A DNA stretch of 64,000 bases, from the NCBI RefSeq assembly GCF_027158005.1, contig NZ_JAPVLQ010000003.1:496001-560000 (forward strand), read 5' to 3'. Of this stretch, positions 10,344 through 20,283 are shown in pieces (the stretch's first letter is position 1; every line of letters starts with the position of its first letter). The position numbers and the translations under genes were made by a program. Under the pieces are notes generated by a model. The model had not been told where the DNA came from and did no database searches. It worked only from the letters and a program-made list of their open reading frames with translations. This DNA is from Rhodococcus sp. H36-A4. Lineage in GTDB: Bacteria; Actinomycetota; Actinomycetes; Mycobacteriales; Mycobacteriaceae.

Positions 10344-11060
10344 CTTCCACGGCACGAGTGCCGATTCGAGTTGTACCGCCAGGCTCATCTTCGATTCGCC
10401 GTCGCTGCGCTCCTCGAATTTGATCGGCACCTCGGCGATCTTCAGTCCGCGTCGGACGGTGCGATAGTTCATCTCCACCTGGAAGGCATAACCGTTGCTC
10501 TCGACCGACGAGACGTCGATTGCCCGGAGAGTCTTCGCATGCCAAGCTTTGAAGCCAGCCGTCGCGTCCTTGACCTTCAAGCGCAGAATTGTGTTGACGT
10601 AGAAGTTTGCCCAGGCCGAGAGAGCCTTCCGGTGCCAGGGCCAGTCGCTCGCCACTTCACCGCCCGGCACATATCGCGACCCGAGCACGACCGCAGCGTC
10701 CGTGGTGGTCAGTGTCTCGATCATTGCCGGTATCACTTCGGTCGGATGGGACAGATCGGCATCCATCTGTATGACGATGTCCGCACCGTCGTCCAATGCC
10801 TTGGACATACCTGCCACATAGGCGCGACCGAGTCCGTTCTTCTCGGTGCGATGAAGAACGGTAAGGGGGAGCAGGCCGTTCTCGGCGAGTTCGTCGGCAA
10901 CCTTGCCGGTCCCATCCGGTGAGTTGTCGTCCACGACGAGAACGTGCAGATTCTCCATGCCCAGATCCGCGAGCAGCCCTACCAGCTTGGGAAGGTTCTC
11001 GCGCTCGTTGTACGTGGGTACGACAACGGTTGTCTTCTGGGCGACGCTTGGATAAGTCAC
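10317..11060 (-). CDS. Polyprenol monophosphomannose synthase (GT2 family)
   Basis: Transfers mannose from GDP-mannose to polyprenyl phosphate, providing the lipid-linked mannose for lipomannan, lipoarabinomannan and protein mannosylation. GT2 fold is clear: VVVPTYNERENL at the N terminus, VVDDNSPDGT, the metal-binding DADLSHP, and the dolichol-phosphate-mannose-synthase features GSRYVPGG and FKAWHAKTL. It is the catalytic (Ppm/D2) domain alone; no apolipoprotein N-acyltransferase partner lies in this window. I choose GTG 11060; a TTG at 11096 would add 12 residues and neither start has a good ribosome site. Confidence 0.88.
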   Translation of the reverse strand: MTYPSVAQKTTVVVPTYNERENLPKLVGLLADLGMENLHVLVVDDNSPDGTGKVADELAENGLLPLTVLHRTEKNGLGRAYVAGMSKALDDGADIVIQMDADLSHPTEVIPAMIETLTTTDAAVVLGSRYVPGGEVASDWPWHRKALSAWANFYVNTILRLKVKDATAGFKAWHAKTLRAIDVSSVESNGYAFQVEMNYRTVRRGLKIAEVPIKFEERSDGESKMSLAVQLESALVPWKLLAGRARR

Positions 11061-11278
11061 GCTCGTATGATCCGTGATCGGGGTAGCAAGAACCAAATCA
11101 CAGTCGTCCGACGTCGATGAAAACGCCGGATCGGAGAGCCGGAGCGGCGTAGCCGGTGTCTACCTCTTTCACCCTCGCGGACTGGCCATCCGCTAGCTAT
11201 CGCGTCGCTGCCTCGTACTAGCCGGTCGAATCGGACGTCGTACGAAATTTGATAGCGCGCGGTATTCACCAGCTCAGG

Positions 11279-11476
11279 TCACAGCGGGGGAGGTGAGGTG
11301 ATCTGCAGTACATACGACATGGATTCGGGGGTGTCGTACGGGGAAGGCCCTTCGGGTGGACCGAGTATCTGCCGCACGATCAAGGTGACGAGTGCAGCGA
11401 GAACTGTCACCACGACAACCACGGCGACGACGATCAGCAGCCGCTTGGGTCCTCCGAAGAGATCGTTCGAACTCAT
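11279..11476 (-). CDS. Small single-pass membrane protein, unknown function
   Basis: A 65-residue protein with one long hydrophobic segment (about residues 13-36) and a proline-rich C-terminal tail ending TSPPPL. ATG at 11476 gives MSSNDLFGG; an in-frame GTG at 11491 is the alternative. No family recognised. It sits between the mannosyltransferase and the phosphatase-fold gene on the same strand, with 52 bp to the latter. Codon use resembles its neighbours, which supports it being real. Confidence 0.55.
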   Translation of the reverse strand: MSSNDLFGGPKRLLIVVAVVVVVTVLAALVTLIVRQILGPPEGPSPYDTPESMSYVLQITSPPPL

Positions 11477-11528
11477 GGGTTCATCATGCACTCAACGGTG
11501 CCGTCGACAACAATCGCGACCATCAGGG

Positions 11529-12491
11529 CTAACCGATCGTTTTCAGTTCGGCGACGACTCCGTGATGGTCTGTGCCGTCGACGGTGATCCGTTCGAGTGA
11601 TGTCGCCTGCATTCCGCGGCTGAGGATGTGATCGATCCCGACGAGTGCAGGGTAGGCCTTGTCTGTTGGATACGTAGGGACAACACCGCCGCCCGTGCTC
11701 TCTGCCGCGTCGGTGTAACCCACATCCACGATGTCTCGAAACCTGCTGTGCGACCAGGTCGAGTTGAAATCGCCGCTCACTATCACTCGCGGTAGATCCG
11801 CGGATGCCGTCACCTCTTGCTTCAGCAGTTCCATTTCCGAGGCCCATATCGGCGTGGGGGACGGGTAGGGCGGTACGGGGTGCACCGAGTACACCCGGAT
11901 GGGCGGGCCTGTGCCGACGTCGATATCGGTGGACAGATTCCACAGCAGAAAAGTAGGTAGCTCTCGTTCGTTCGCAAGCGGGAAGCGGCTGTAGATGCCG
12001 GCGCCGCCTCCGCCTTCGGCGGTGGGACGGGTGAACTTGTAGGGCAGCAGATCTTCCAGGCCCGCGGCGTCCAGGCCACTCAGGGCGCTGCTCGTGAGTT
12101 CTTGGACGGTAAGGATGTCGATGTCACGATCGATGACCTCGCGGACGATCTGATCGGGATCGGCCAGCCCGAGCATGAGGTTCGACTGCATGATTCGCAG
12201 AGTCGGGCCAGTGGAATCCTCCGATGCTGCGGCGGTCGAGCCGGGGACGTACAAGGGAGCGAAAAGCCCGACCCCCGTCGCGAGAGCAGCCGCCGACGCT
12301 GCGAAGAGGATCCATCTTCGTCCGAATGCGGCTACAACAGCGCCGATCACCGACACAGAGACAAGGAATGGTGTGAACGATGCGAGGGCCACGACATACC
12401 GGTTGTCGACCCGTGAAAAGTAGGCAAGCAACCCCAACACCGAGATCGACAGGCAGAGCCCTGCCACCAATCTTGTAACTGTTGTCCACAT
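11529..12491 (-). CDS. Membrane-anchored endonuclease/exonuclease/phosphatase-fold protein
   Basis: 320 residues: three hydrophobic helices (about 5-22, 33-53 and 58-79) followed by an EEP (DNase I-like) domain facing the outside. Catalytic-site motifs are visible: MQSNLM near the start of the domain, TVQELT with the metal-binding Glu, SGDFNSTW with the Asp/Asn pair, and the terminal GTDHHGV with the catalytic His. The substrate (phosphoester, sphingolipid-like lipid or nucleic acid) cannot be told. Start ATG 12491 is fixed by a -10 box seven bases away; a longer frame to 12524 is unlikely. Confidence 0.78.
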   Translation of the reverse strand: MWTTVTRLVAGLCLSISVLGLLAYFSRVDNRYVVALASFTPFLVSVSVIGAVVAAFGRRWILFAASAAALATGVGLFAPLYVPGSTAAASEDSTGPTLRIMQSNLMLGLADPDQIVREVIDRDIDILTVQELTSSALSGLDAAGLEDLLPYKFTRPTAEGGGGAGIYSRFPLANERELPTFLLWNLSTDIDVGTGPPIRVYSVHPVPPYPSPTPIWASEMELLKQEVTASADLPRVIVSGDFNSTWSHSRFRDIVDVGYTDAAESTGGGVVPTYPTDKAYPALVGIDHILSRGMQATSLERITVDGTDHHGVVAELKTIG

Positions 12492-12498
12492 TGTGCGG

Positions 12499-12504
12499 AT
12501 CTTA
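12499..12504 (-). promoter_or_regulatory. -10 box TAAGAT of the EEP-family gene
   Basis: TAAGAT on the minus strand, 7 nt before the ATG at 12491, in the 39-bp gap below nuoN. The gene therefore has its own promoter. Confidence 0.5.
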
Positions 12505-12530
12505 ACCGCACCGTGCGCAGGCACACCGCC

Positions 12531-14138
12531 CTAGCTCAGGAAGACCGCTGCTCGGTCTGCAAGGTCGAGTAGGGGGCCGGGAAGAATTCCGAAGGCGACG
12601 GTGGCGCCCACACCGATTCCGATCGTCAAGGTTGTAGCAACACTCGGAGTCACTACAGTCGCTCGGCTGCTATCGGTGGAATCCGGTTCGGAGAAGAACA
12701 TCAGCACGATCACCCGGATATAGAACACAGCAGCAATGGCGCTGCTCACGACACCGACCACGACGAGTGGCGCTGCACCACCTTGCGCAGCTGCCTGAAA
12801 GACGGCGAACTTTCCGAAGAATCCACTTGTCAGCGGAATTCCGGCGAACGCAAGTAACAACAGTGCGAAGACTCCAGCGAGCAACGGTGACTGTTTGCCC
12901 AAGCCCGCCCAGCGTGAGATGTCGCCGACCTCACCGAACTCGTCCCGGACAACTGTAACCACTGCAAATGCCGCGACAGTGCTGAATCCGTAGACGAACA
13001 GATAGAACAGCGTCGAGGACAGTCCGGCAGCGTCGACGGCGATGAATCCGGTCAGAATGAAGCCGGCGTGCGTAATCGACGAATACGCGAGCATGCGTTT
13101 GATGTCGGTCTGTGTCACGGCCAGGATGGCGCCGATCAGCATCGTTGCGATTGCCACAGCCCACAGCGCTGGTCGCCATTCGGAACGGAGATCCGGTAGC
13201 GCTACGTAGAAGACCCTCGTCATAGCGCCGAACGCGGCGACCTTCGTTGCTGCCGCCATGAAAGCCGTGATCGGCGTCGGGGCGCCCTGATAGACGTCGG
13301 GGATCCACGAATGAAAAGGAATAGCACCGATCTTGAACAGGAGACCGACTCCCACCAGTGCGGTACCGAGTACCGCCAGGGCGTCGTTCCCGGTGCCCAA
13401 GGACACAGCATCACCGATATCACCCAGCGTGACGGAGCCGGCGTACCCGTACAGCAACGCCGATCCGAACAGGAAGAAGGCCGAAGAGAATGCGCCGAGA
13501 AGAAAATACTTCATTGCCGCTTCCTGCGACAATAACCGCCTTCGCCGGGCGAGGCCGCAGAGAAGATAGAGCGGAAGCGACAAGACCTCGAGAGCAACGA
13601 ACATGGTCAACAGGTCGTTCGAAGCTGGGAACAGCAGCATGCCCCCCAACGCGAACATCGTCAGCGGGAACACTTCGGTCTGGGCGACGCCGGCGTGCGT
13701 TGCTTGCCGCTCGGCAAGGGATCCTGGAACAATCGAGGCCTGTGGCGCAAACGAATCCGCACGAGGTGGCGCATTTTTTGGCGCGGTGCCCAGGCTCGGT
13801 TCGACCCTTCGCTCGGCGATCAGTAATACCGAAGGGATCGCGATCAACAGCAGGGTTCCCTGCAAGAACAATGCCGGGCGGTCGATGACAACCGAACCCA
13901 TCATGGCGAGGCTGCCGGCGGAATCGCTTCCGTCCAGGGACAACGCAAGCAAGACAACCGCTGCCAGAGCTGCGCCGATACCACTGATCGCGAGCGCGAC
14001 ATGTGCCGGATATCTGGCGGACCTGGGAAGAAATGCTTCCACGAGAACTCCGAGAACCGCGATACCGAAGATGATGAGCATCGGCGCCAGCTGGCTGTAT
14101 TCGATACTCGGAGCCACCACAACTGCGTCGCCGGTCAT
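12531..14138 (-). CDS. nuoN: NADH-quinone oxidoreductase subunit N
   Basis: Antiporter-like membrane subunit of complex I, 535 residues, almost entirely hydrophobic helices, with the proton-antiporter (ND2) core around KYFLLGAFSSAFFLFGSALLYG shown by its AAMKYFLLGAF start. Between helices it has a polar insertion (about residues 112-155, rich in Pro/Ala/Arg). ATG at 14138 overlaps the nuoM stop by 4 bp. It is the last gene of the operon. Confidence 0.97.
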   Translation of the reverse strand: MTGDAVVVAPSIEYSQLAPMLIIFGIAVLGVLVEAFLPRSARYPAHVALAISGIGAALAAVVLLALSLDGSDSAGSLAMMGSVVIDRPALFLQGTLLLIAIPSVLLIAERRVEPSLGTAPKNAPPRADSFAPQASIVPGSLAERQATHAGVAQTEVFPLTMFALGGMLLFPASNDLLTMFVALEVLSLPLYLLCGLARRRRLLSQEAAMKYFLLGAFSSAFFLFGSALLYGYAGSVTLGDIGDAVSLGTGNDALAVLGTALVGVGLLFKIGAIPFHSWIPDVYQGAPTPITAFMAAATKVAAFGAMTRVFYVALPDLRSEWRPALWAVAIATMLIGAILAVTQTDIKRMLAYSSITHAGFILTGFIAVDAAGLSSTLFYLFVYGFSTVAAFAVVTVVRDEFGEVGDISRWAGLGKQSPLLAGVFALLLLAFAGIPLTSGFFGKFAVFQAAAQGGAAPLVVVGVVSSAIAAVFYIRVIVLMFFSEPDSTDSSRATVVTPSVATTLTIGIGVGATVAFGILPGPLLDLADRAAVFLS

Positions 14139-15661
14139 CTGATTCCTGCCTGTCCGTCAGCGGTGAGATCATCGGACTCGACCGAGGTCACCGTCGTCGC
14201 TACCGCGGGCGAGATTATGTCGAGGATCGGTTTCGGGTACAGCCCCAACACGATCAGAAGCGTTATCAAGGGCACCATCACGGCCAGCTCGCGTGGAACG
14301 AGGTCGTGCACAGCGGCGTTCTTTTTTTCGAGTGGACCGGTCATGATCCGTTGATAGAGCCACAGGATGTAGACGGCCGACAGAACGAGCGCTGATGTCG
14401 CGACGACTGCGGCAACCTGGTAGCGGGTGAACGTTCCGATCAGCACGAGGAATTCACTGACGAAGGGCGCCAACCCGGGGAGCGAGAGAGTAGCCAGACC
14501 GGCAACGAGGAAGGTGCCGGCGAGGACGGGTGCGACCTTCTGGATTCCGCCGTAGCTGTCGATCGCGCGAGTGCCGCGGCGCGACACCAGAAACCCGGCG
14601 ACGAGGAACAATGCGGCCGTGGAGATTCCGTGATTGACCATGTAGAGCGTCGAACCGGTCTGGCCCTGACTGGTCATAGCGAAGATCCCGAGGATGATGA
14701 AGCCGAAGTGAGAGATCGACGTGTAGGCGATCAACCGCATGACATCCGTCGAAGCGATGGCAAGGATTGCGCCGTAGACGATTCCGATCACTGCCAGCGT
14801 CACGACGAACGGTGCGAAATACTTCGACGCATCGGGAAAGAGCTGTAGACAGTATCGGAGCATGCCGAATGTTCCGACTTTGTCCACGACGGCCATCATC
14901 AACACCGCCGTTGCAGGTGTCGATTCGACTGCGGCTCCCGGCAGCCACGAATGGAACGGCCACAGTGGGGCTTTCACAGCGAAGGCGAACATGAAGCCGA
15001 GGAACAGTGCATTGAGCAGTCCAGGTGACATTCCGAGATCGCCGGCTGCCGCGGAAGCAGCTATCTCTTCAAAGCCGAATGTGCCTGTACCGACATACAA
15101 CCCGACGACGGCCGCGAGCATGACGAGTCCACCCAGGAGGTTGTACAACAGGAATTTCACTGCTGCGGATGCGCGGTGCTTTCCGCCGAAACCACCGATG
15201 AGGAAGTACATCGGAATGAGCATCGCCTCGAAGAAGACGTAGAACAGCAAAATGTCGAGGGCACTGAACGACATCAACACCATCGATTCGACAGCGAGAA
15301 TCAGCGCAACGTAAAGGTGTGCCGATCGTCCGATCCGTGGGTCGTTCCACCCTGCAACCAGAAGCAGTGGCAGCAGAACCGCGGTCAGGAGGATCAACAC
15401 CACCGAAATGCCATCGACACCCAGCTCGTAGCGGGCACCGAATGCCTCGATCCACGAATGGGATTCGACGAATTGGTACCGCTCACCTCCAGGCTCGAAC
15501 CTAACCGCCACGACTACGGCCACGACGAGTGTGAGCAGCGACGCCACGAGCGCGACCACTTTGGCCCACCCTGGCCGTGCTTTCGGCATGGCAAGCGCAG
15601 CTGCCGCACCGATGATCGGCAACACCCACAATGTCGTCAACCAGGGAAAGGAACTCACCAC
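14135..15661 (-). CDS. nuoM: NADH-quinone oxidoreductase subunit M
   Basis: ND4-type antiporter-like proton channel of complex I, 508 residues. Conserved helix-break residues are seen in [19 protein letters not shown] (functional Glu) and in [17 protein letters not shown] (functional Lys). Start is one of two consecutive GTG codons at 15661 and 15658, overlapping the nuoL stop. Confidence 0.97.
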   Translation of the reverse strand: MVSSFPWLTTLWVLPIIGAAAALAMPKARPGWAKVVALVASLLTLVVAVVVAVRFEPGGERYQFVESHSWIEAFGARYELGVDGISVVLILLTAVLLPLLLVAGWNDPRIGRSAHLYVALILAVESMVLMSFSALDILLFYVFFEAMLIPMYFLIGGFGGKHRASAAVKFLLYNLLGGLVMLAAVVGLYVGTGTFGFEEIAASAAAGDLGMSPGLLNALFLGFMFAFAVKAPLWPFHSWLPGAAVESTPATAVLMMAVVDKVGTFGMLRYCLQLFPDASKYFAPFVVTLAVIGIVYGAILAIASTDVMRLIAYTSISHFGFIILGIFAMTSQGQTGSTLYMVNHGISTAALFLVAGFLVSRRGTRAIDSYGGIQKVAPVLAGTFLVAGLATLSLPGLAPFVSEFLVLIGTFTRYQVAAVVATSALVLSAVYILWLYQRIMTGPLEKKNAAVHDLVPRELAVMVPLITLLIVLGLYPKPILDIISPAVATTVTSVESDDLTADGQAGIR

Positions 15662-17526
15662 ACCATCACCGCCACCATCATCGCGAGAAACACAGCCGTG
15701 CCGAGCAACATCGTGAGCGCGTAGGTACGTACGAAACCGGTTTGCACGCGGCGGATTCGGGTTGATACCGCTGCGATGATCGACCCGAGGGCGACGGTGG
15801 CGCCGTCGATTGCGGTGTCGTCGAATACCTTCGCGGCCTGGGTGATCTTCTGGCCGGGACGCATCAGAGTGGCCTCGTTGAAGGCGTCGCCGTACAGATC
15901 CCGTCGTGCTGCAGTCGTCACCACGGAGACCGGTTCAGGCGCTGTGGCCGGTATCGGCGATCGTGCATAGCGGAGGTACGCCACGAGTACTCCGACCGCG
16001 ACGACAGCAAGCGCCATGGACGTCACCAGCCAGGCCGGAAGTGTGTGTGACTCTTCGACCTCGCCGAATACCGGCTCCAACCATGACGCCAACGAACCTC
16101 CAACGGTCAACAGTGCCCCCGCGCCGACCGACCCGATCGCGAGTACGACCATCGGAACGGTCATCACCGAGGGCGACTCGTGGGGGTGTGCATCGGGGGC
16201 CCACCGCGCAGTGCCGAAGAAGGTCATCAGCATCACTCGCGTCATGTAGAACGCCGTCAGACCGGCCCCGAACAGGGTGACGACGCCGAGCACGACGCCG
16301 GCCACGCCACCTGCACCGAAGGCGACCTCGATGATCTTGTCCTTGGCGAAGAAGCCGGAGAAAGGTGGAACACCGATGATGGCGAGGTAGCCGAGGCCGA
16401 ACGTCACGAAGGTGATCGGCATCGACTTCCGCAGCGCCCCGTACCGGCGCATGTCGACCTCGTCGTTCATACCGTGCATGACGGACCCGGCACCGAGGAA
16501 GAGACCGGCCTTGAAGAAGCCGTGTGCGAGTAGGAGCATGATCGCGAAGGTGTATCCGGCCGGACCCAGTCCGGCAGCGAGCACCATGTATCCGATCTGA
16601 CTCATCGTCGACGCGGCCAATGCCTTCTTGATGTCGTCCTTGGCGCACCCGATGATCGCACCGAACACAAGCGTCACGGCGCCCACGATGACGACCGCGG
16701 TCTGAGCCGTCGGGGCCGCGGTGAAGATCGGCCCCGACCGAATGATCAGGTACACGCCTGCTGTCACCATCGTCGCTGCGTGGATGAGTGCCGACACCGG
16801 CGTCGGCCCTTCCATGGCGTCGCCGAGCCAGGATTGAAGCGGCACCTGGGCCGACTTTCCGCACGCCGCAAGAAGCAGCACCAAACCGAGTGCGGTCAGC
16901 ACCGACTCACTTGCCGTATCTGTCCCCGTCAGGACCTCGGAAAAGGACACGCCACCGAACGTTGAAAACATGATCATCAACGCGATCATCAATCCGATGT
17001 CACCGACGCGATTGACGATGAACGCCTTTTTCGCTGCTGCTGCCGCGGAGGGCTTGTACTGCCAGAATCCGATGAGCAGATACGACGCGAGGCCCACGCC
17101 CTCCCACCCGAGGTACAAGCCGAGGAAGTTGTCGGCCATGACCAGCAAGAGCATCGCGGCCAAGAATAGATTGAGGTATGCGAAAAATCGTCGACGATCG
17201 GGGTCGTAGCGCATGTAACCGATCGCGTAGATGTGGATGAGCGAACCCACTCCCGTGATGAGCAATACGAAACACATCGACAACTGATCGAGTTGCAGAC
17301 CGAAATCGACCTGGAGGTCGGCAACGGGAATCCACCTGAACAGAGTTTGGCTCACGGCGCGGTCCTCGGCCCTTCGGCCGAGCATCTCCACGAAGAGGAT
17401 GACCCCGACGACGAACGACGCCGAGGCCACGGCGGTGCCGAAGATATGTCCCCATCGGTCACCGCGGCGCCCGCACAGCAGCAGGATGGCCGCGCCCAGC
17501 AACGGGAGGGTCGGTAGTAGCCACAT
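15655..17526 (-). CDS. nuoL: NADH-quinone oxidoreductase subunit L
   Basis: Largest antiporter-like subunit, 623 residues, with the distal arm helix expected at the C-terminal end. Motifs include [17 protein letters not shown] with the conserved Glu, [20 protein letters not shown] and [22 protein letters not shown] 17526 follows the nuoK stop with one base between. Confidence 0.97.
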   Translation of the reverse strand: MWLLPTLPLLGAAILLLCGRRGDRWGHIFGTAVASASFVVGVILFVEMLGRRAEDRAVSQTLFRWIPVADLQVDFGLQLDQLSMCFVLLITGVGSLIHIYAIGYMRYDPDRRRFFAYLNLFLAAMLLLVMADNFLGLYLGWEGVGLASYLLIGFWQYKPSAAAAAKKAFIVNRVGDIGLMIALMIMFSTFGGVSFSEVLTGTDTASESVLTALGLVLLLAACGKSAQVPLQSWLGDAMEGPTPVSALIHAATMVTAGVYLIIRSGPIFTAAPTAQTAVVIVGAVTLVFGAIIGCAKDDIKKALAASTMSQIGYMVLAAGLGPAGYTFAIMLLLAHGFFKAGLFLGAGSVMHGMNDEVDMRRYGALRKSMPITFVTFGLGYLAIIGVPPFSGFFAKDKIIEVAFGAGGVAGVVLGVVTLFGAGLTAFYMTRVMLMTFFGTARWAPDAHPHESPSVMTVPMVVLAIGSVGAGALLTVGGSLASWLEPVFGEVEESHTLPAWLVTSMALAVVAVGVLVAYLRYARSPIPATAPEPVSVVTTAARRDLYGDAFNEATLMRPGQKITQAAKVFDDTAIDGATVALGSIIAAVSTRIRRVQTGFVRTYALTMLLGTAVFLAMMVAVMVW

Positions 17527-17527
17527 A

Positions 17528-17827
17528 TCAGTACTTCAGCAGATTCGCGTCGTCGACAGAGGCAGATCGGCGAGTACGAAAAATCGTCATGATGATTGCG
17601 AGCCCCACGACGACTTCAGCAGCTGCAACAACCATGGTGAAGAACGCGAAGACCTGGCCGTCGAGATTGCCGTGCATGCGAGCGAAGGTCACGAACGCGA
17701 GATTGGCAGCGTTGAGCATCAACTCGACACACATGAAGACCACGATTGCGTTGCGTCGAAGCAGTACTCCCGCAGCGCCGATCGTGAAGAGCAACACGGC
17801 GAGGTACAGGTAGTTCTCCGGATTCAT
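17528..17827 (-). CDS. nuoK: NADH-quinone oxidoreductase subunit K
   Basis: 99-residue, three-helix membrane subunit of complex I. The proton-pathway Glu lies in [13 protein letters not shown] and the second in [11 protein letters not shown], both intact. ATG 17827 overlaps the nuoJ stop (ATGA). Confidence 0.97.
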   Translation of the reverse strand: MNPENYLYLAVLLFTIGAAGVLLRRNAIVVFMCVELMLNAANLAFVTFARMHGNLDGQVFAFFTMVVAAAEVVVGLAIIMTIFRTRRSASVDDANLLKY

Positions 17828-18543
17828 GGCGCCTCACCTCGGTGTCCACGGTGCATCGGGTTGATCGAGAGCTCCGAAGGCGATCCGTCCGGCAATCGAG
17901 CCGGCCAATCGACGGCATTGTGCCTGGCATACACACCGGGGCTGGGCATGGGGGTCACATGTGTGCCGTCGCGGAATCGCTGCTCGGACAACGCCCGTTG
18001 GCCCTTACGAGGGTGAAAGTGCTCTCGATGGGCCAGCACCATCGCCCCGACCGTCGCGATGATCAGTAGTGCGCCCGTCAATTCGAAAGCCCAGAGGTAA
18101 CGGATGAAGATGAGCTCGGCCAGGCCCTCGACATTGCCACCCGAATTGGCTGCGTCGAGTCCGAGAAAATCGGGTCTGCCCGACTCAACCGATGCGTTGC
18201 CGATAGCGCCGATCAGTACGAGACCGAACCCGACTCCTGCAGCGATGGCGGCAGGGCGCTGCCCTGTCAGTGTCTCGACCAACGAGTCTGCGGAATCGAC
18301 ACCGACGAGCATCAGTACGAACAGAAACAGCATCATGACGGCGCCGGTGTAGACGACTATTTGGACGACACCGAGAAAGATCGCGCCCTGAGCGATATAG
18401 AAGACGGCAAGGATGATCATCGTCACGGCCAGAAAAAGAGCCGAGTACACCGCTTTGGAGGCGCACACCATCGCGAGTGCCCCGAGGACGGCCAACCCAC
18501 CGAGCAGCCAGAATTGGACGGCCTCGGCGGTCGATGTGGTCAC
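17824..18543 (-). CDS. nuoJ: NADH-quinone oxidoreductase subunit J
   Basis: Five-helix membrane subunit (239 residues) near the quinone end of the membrane arm; helix 3 carries [19 protein letters not shown], the pi-bulge region. A polar C-terminal tail of about 60 residues follows the last helix. GTG 18543 overlaps the nuoI stop as GTGA; the longer open frame upstream runs into nuoI and is not used. Confidence 0.96.
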   Translation of the reverse strand: MTTSTAEAVQFWLLGGLAVLGALAMVCASKAVYSALFLAVTMIILAVFYIAQGAIFLGVVQIVVYTGAVMMLFLFVLMLVGVDSADSLVETLTGQRPAAIAAGVGFGLVLIGAIGNASVESGRPDFLGLDAANSGGNVEGLAELIFIRYLWAFELTGALLIIATVGAMVLAHREHFHPRKGQRALSEQRFRDGTHVTPMPSPGVYARHNAVDWPARLPDGSPSELSINPMHRGHRGEAP

Positions 18544-19043
18544 TGGATCGTGCCGCGGTAGTAGTCCGCGGCCGTTGCATTGTCGGCCATGGGGTGAGGG
18601 GCCGGCTCCATTCCAGGCTCCAACGGTGCCAACAGGCGATCCTTCTCGTAGATCAGATCCGCTCTGTTGTCGTCCGCGAGTTCGTATTCGTTGGTCATCG
18701 TCAATGCCCTCGTCGGACACGCTTCGATGCACAACCCGCATCCGATGCAGCGCAAATAGTTGATTTGATACACCTGGCCGTACCGCTCACCAGGAGAGAA
18801 TCGCTCCTCCTCGGTGTTGTCGGCGCCTTCGACATATATCGCATCGGCCGGGCACGCCCAGGCACACAGTTCACAACCGATGCACTTCTCGAGACCGTCG
18901 GCGTACCGATTGAGTTGATGCCGACCGTGGTAGCGGCGCGCGGTCGGAACTTTCTCCTCCGGGTAGAACTCGGTGACCGGTTTTTTGAACATCGTCGCAA
19001 ACGTCACGCCGAATCCGGCTACGGGGCCTAGAAATTCAGGCAT
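18540..19043 (-). CDS. nuoI: NADH-quinone oxidoreductase subunit I
   Basis: Peripheral-arm subunit carrying two 4Fe-4S clusters (N6a, N6b); both ferredoxin motifs are complete, [12 protein letters not shown] and [12 protein letters not shown]. 167 residues. The start is ATG 19043 because AGGAG lies seven bases upstream, inside the nuoH end; the genes overlap by 8 bp. Confidence 0.97.
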   Translation of the reverse strand: MPEFLGPVAGFGVTFATMFKKPVTEFYPEEKVPTARRYHGRHQLNRYADGLEKCIGCELCAWACPADAIYVEGADNTEEERFSPGERYGQVYQINYLRCIGCGLCIEACPTRALTMTNEYELADDNRADLIYEKDRLLAPLEPGMEPAPHPMADNATAADYYRGTIQ

Positions 19044-20283
19044 CGCTTCGCTCCTTGTCATCGGTCGGAAGATGCTGTCCGGGCATCGGTGGTACCGGGA
19101 AGCCGCCGGCCATCGGATCGAACGGTGAGGTACCAGCGGCCTCGGTCGGCGGTGGCGGCTTGCGTCGCCGTCGGCGCACAAGAGAGACGACGGCGAGGGC
19201 GGCAACTACTGCGCCTGCGACGAACAATGCAACCGTCCACGATCCGTAGCCTTCGATCCGCAAAGCTCGGACGGTCGCGACGAGCATGATCCATACCAGG
19301 GACACCGGAATCAGGACCTTCCAGCCGAGATTCATGAATTGGTCGTATCGAAGTCGCGGAAGTGTCGCGCGGAGCCAGATGAAGAGGAACAGGAATCCCC
19401 ACACCTTGAGGGTGAACCACAGCACGGGCCACCAACCGGAATTCGCGCCGTCCCACAGGTTCAGCGGGAAGGGCGCATGCCAACCGCCGAGGAACAGGGT
19501 CGTCGCTAGAGCCGACACAGTGACCATGTTGACGTATTCGGCGAGCATGAACATCGCGAAGTTGAGCGAGGAGTATTCGGTGTGGAAGCCGCCCACCAGC
19601 TCACCTTCGGCTTCCGGAAGATCGAAAGGGGCGCGGTTGGTTTCGCCGACCATCGAGGTCAGATAGATGAGAAACGATGGGAACAGCAGGAAGATGTACC
19701 AGGTGTTCGATTGTGCTGCCACGATTCCCGACGTCGACATGGTGCCCGCATGGAGGAACACGGCGGTGAAAGACAACCCCATCGCAATCTCGTACGAAAT
19801 GACCTGAGCGGTGGACCGAAGTCCGCCGAGGAGGGGGTACGTGGAGCCGGACGACCATCCGGCCAGCACGATTCCGTACACGCCCACCGATGTGACGGCC
19901 AGGATGTACAGCACGCCGACGGGTAGGTCGGTGAGCTGTAGCGGTGTCAGTCGGCCGAATATCGAGACTTCGGGGCCGAACGGAATGACCGCGAAAGCCA
20001 TGAATGCCGGGACGGCGGCAATGACCGGTGCCAGCAGGTAGATCGGTTTGTCGACGCCCTTGGGGACGATCCCTTCCTTGAGGGCCAACTTCACCCCGTC
20101 GGCCAAGCTTTGCAGTATGCCGCCTGGTCCGACACGGTTCGGTCCGACGCGCATCTGCATGCGCGCCATCACCTTCCGCTCGATGAGAATTGCCATCAAC
20201 GGTGTCAGGATGAGGAAGACGAAGATGGCCAGCGCTTTGGCGATGACCAGCCACCAGGGGTCGAGCCCGATTCCGGGAATCAC
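19036..20283 (-). CDS. nuoH: NADH-quinone oxidoreductase subunit H
   Basis: Membrane subunit forming the quinone chamber with nuoB/nuoD; 415 residues. Family motifs: [28 protein letters not shown] and [15 protein letters not shown]. The last 60 residues form an arginine- then proline-rich cytoplasmic tail longer than in E. coli. GTG 20283 directly follows the nuoG stop (TAGGTG). Confidence 0.97.
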   Translation of the reverse strand: MIPGIGLDPWWLVIAKALAIFVFLILTPLMAILIERKVMARMQMRVGPNRVGPGGILQSLADGVKLALKEGIVPKGVDKPIYLLAPVIAAVPAFMAFAVIPFGPEVSIFGRLTPLQLTDLPVGVLYILAVTSVGVYGIVLAGWSSGSTYPLLGGLRSTAQVISYEIAMGLSFTAVFLHAGTMSTSGIVAAQSNTWYIFLLFPSFLIYLTSMVGETNRAPFDLPEAEGELVGGFHTEYSSLNFAMFMLAEYVNMVTVSALATTLFLGGWHAPFPLNLWDGANSGWWPVLWFTLKVWGFLFLFIWLRATLPRLRYDQFMNLGWKVLIPVSLVWIMLVATVRALRIEGYGSWTVALFVAGAVVAALAVVSLVRRRRRKPPPPTEAAGTSPFDPMAGGFPVPPMPGQHLPTDDKERSDA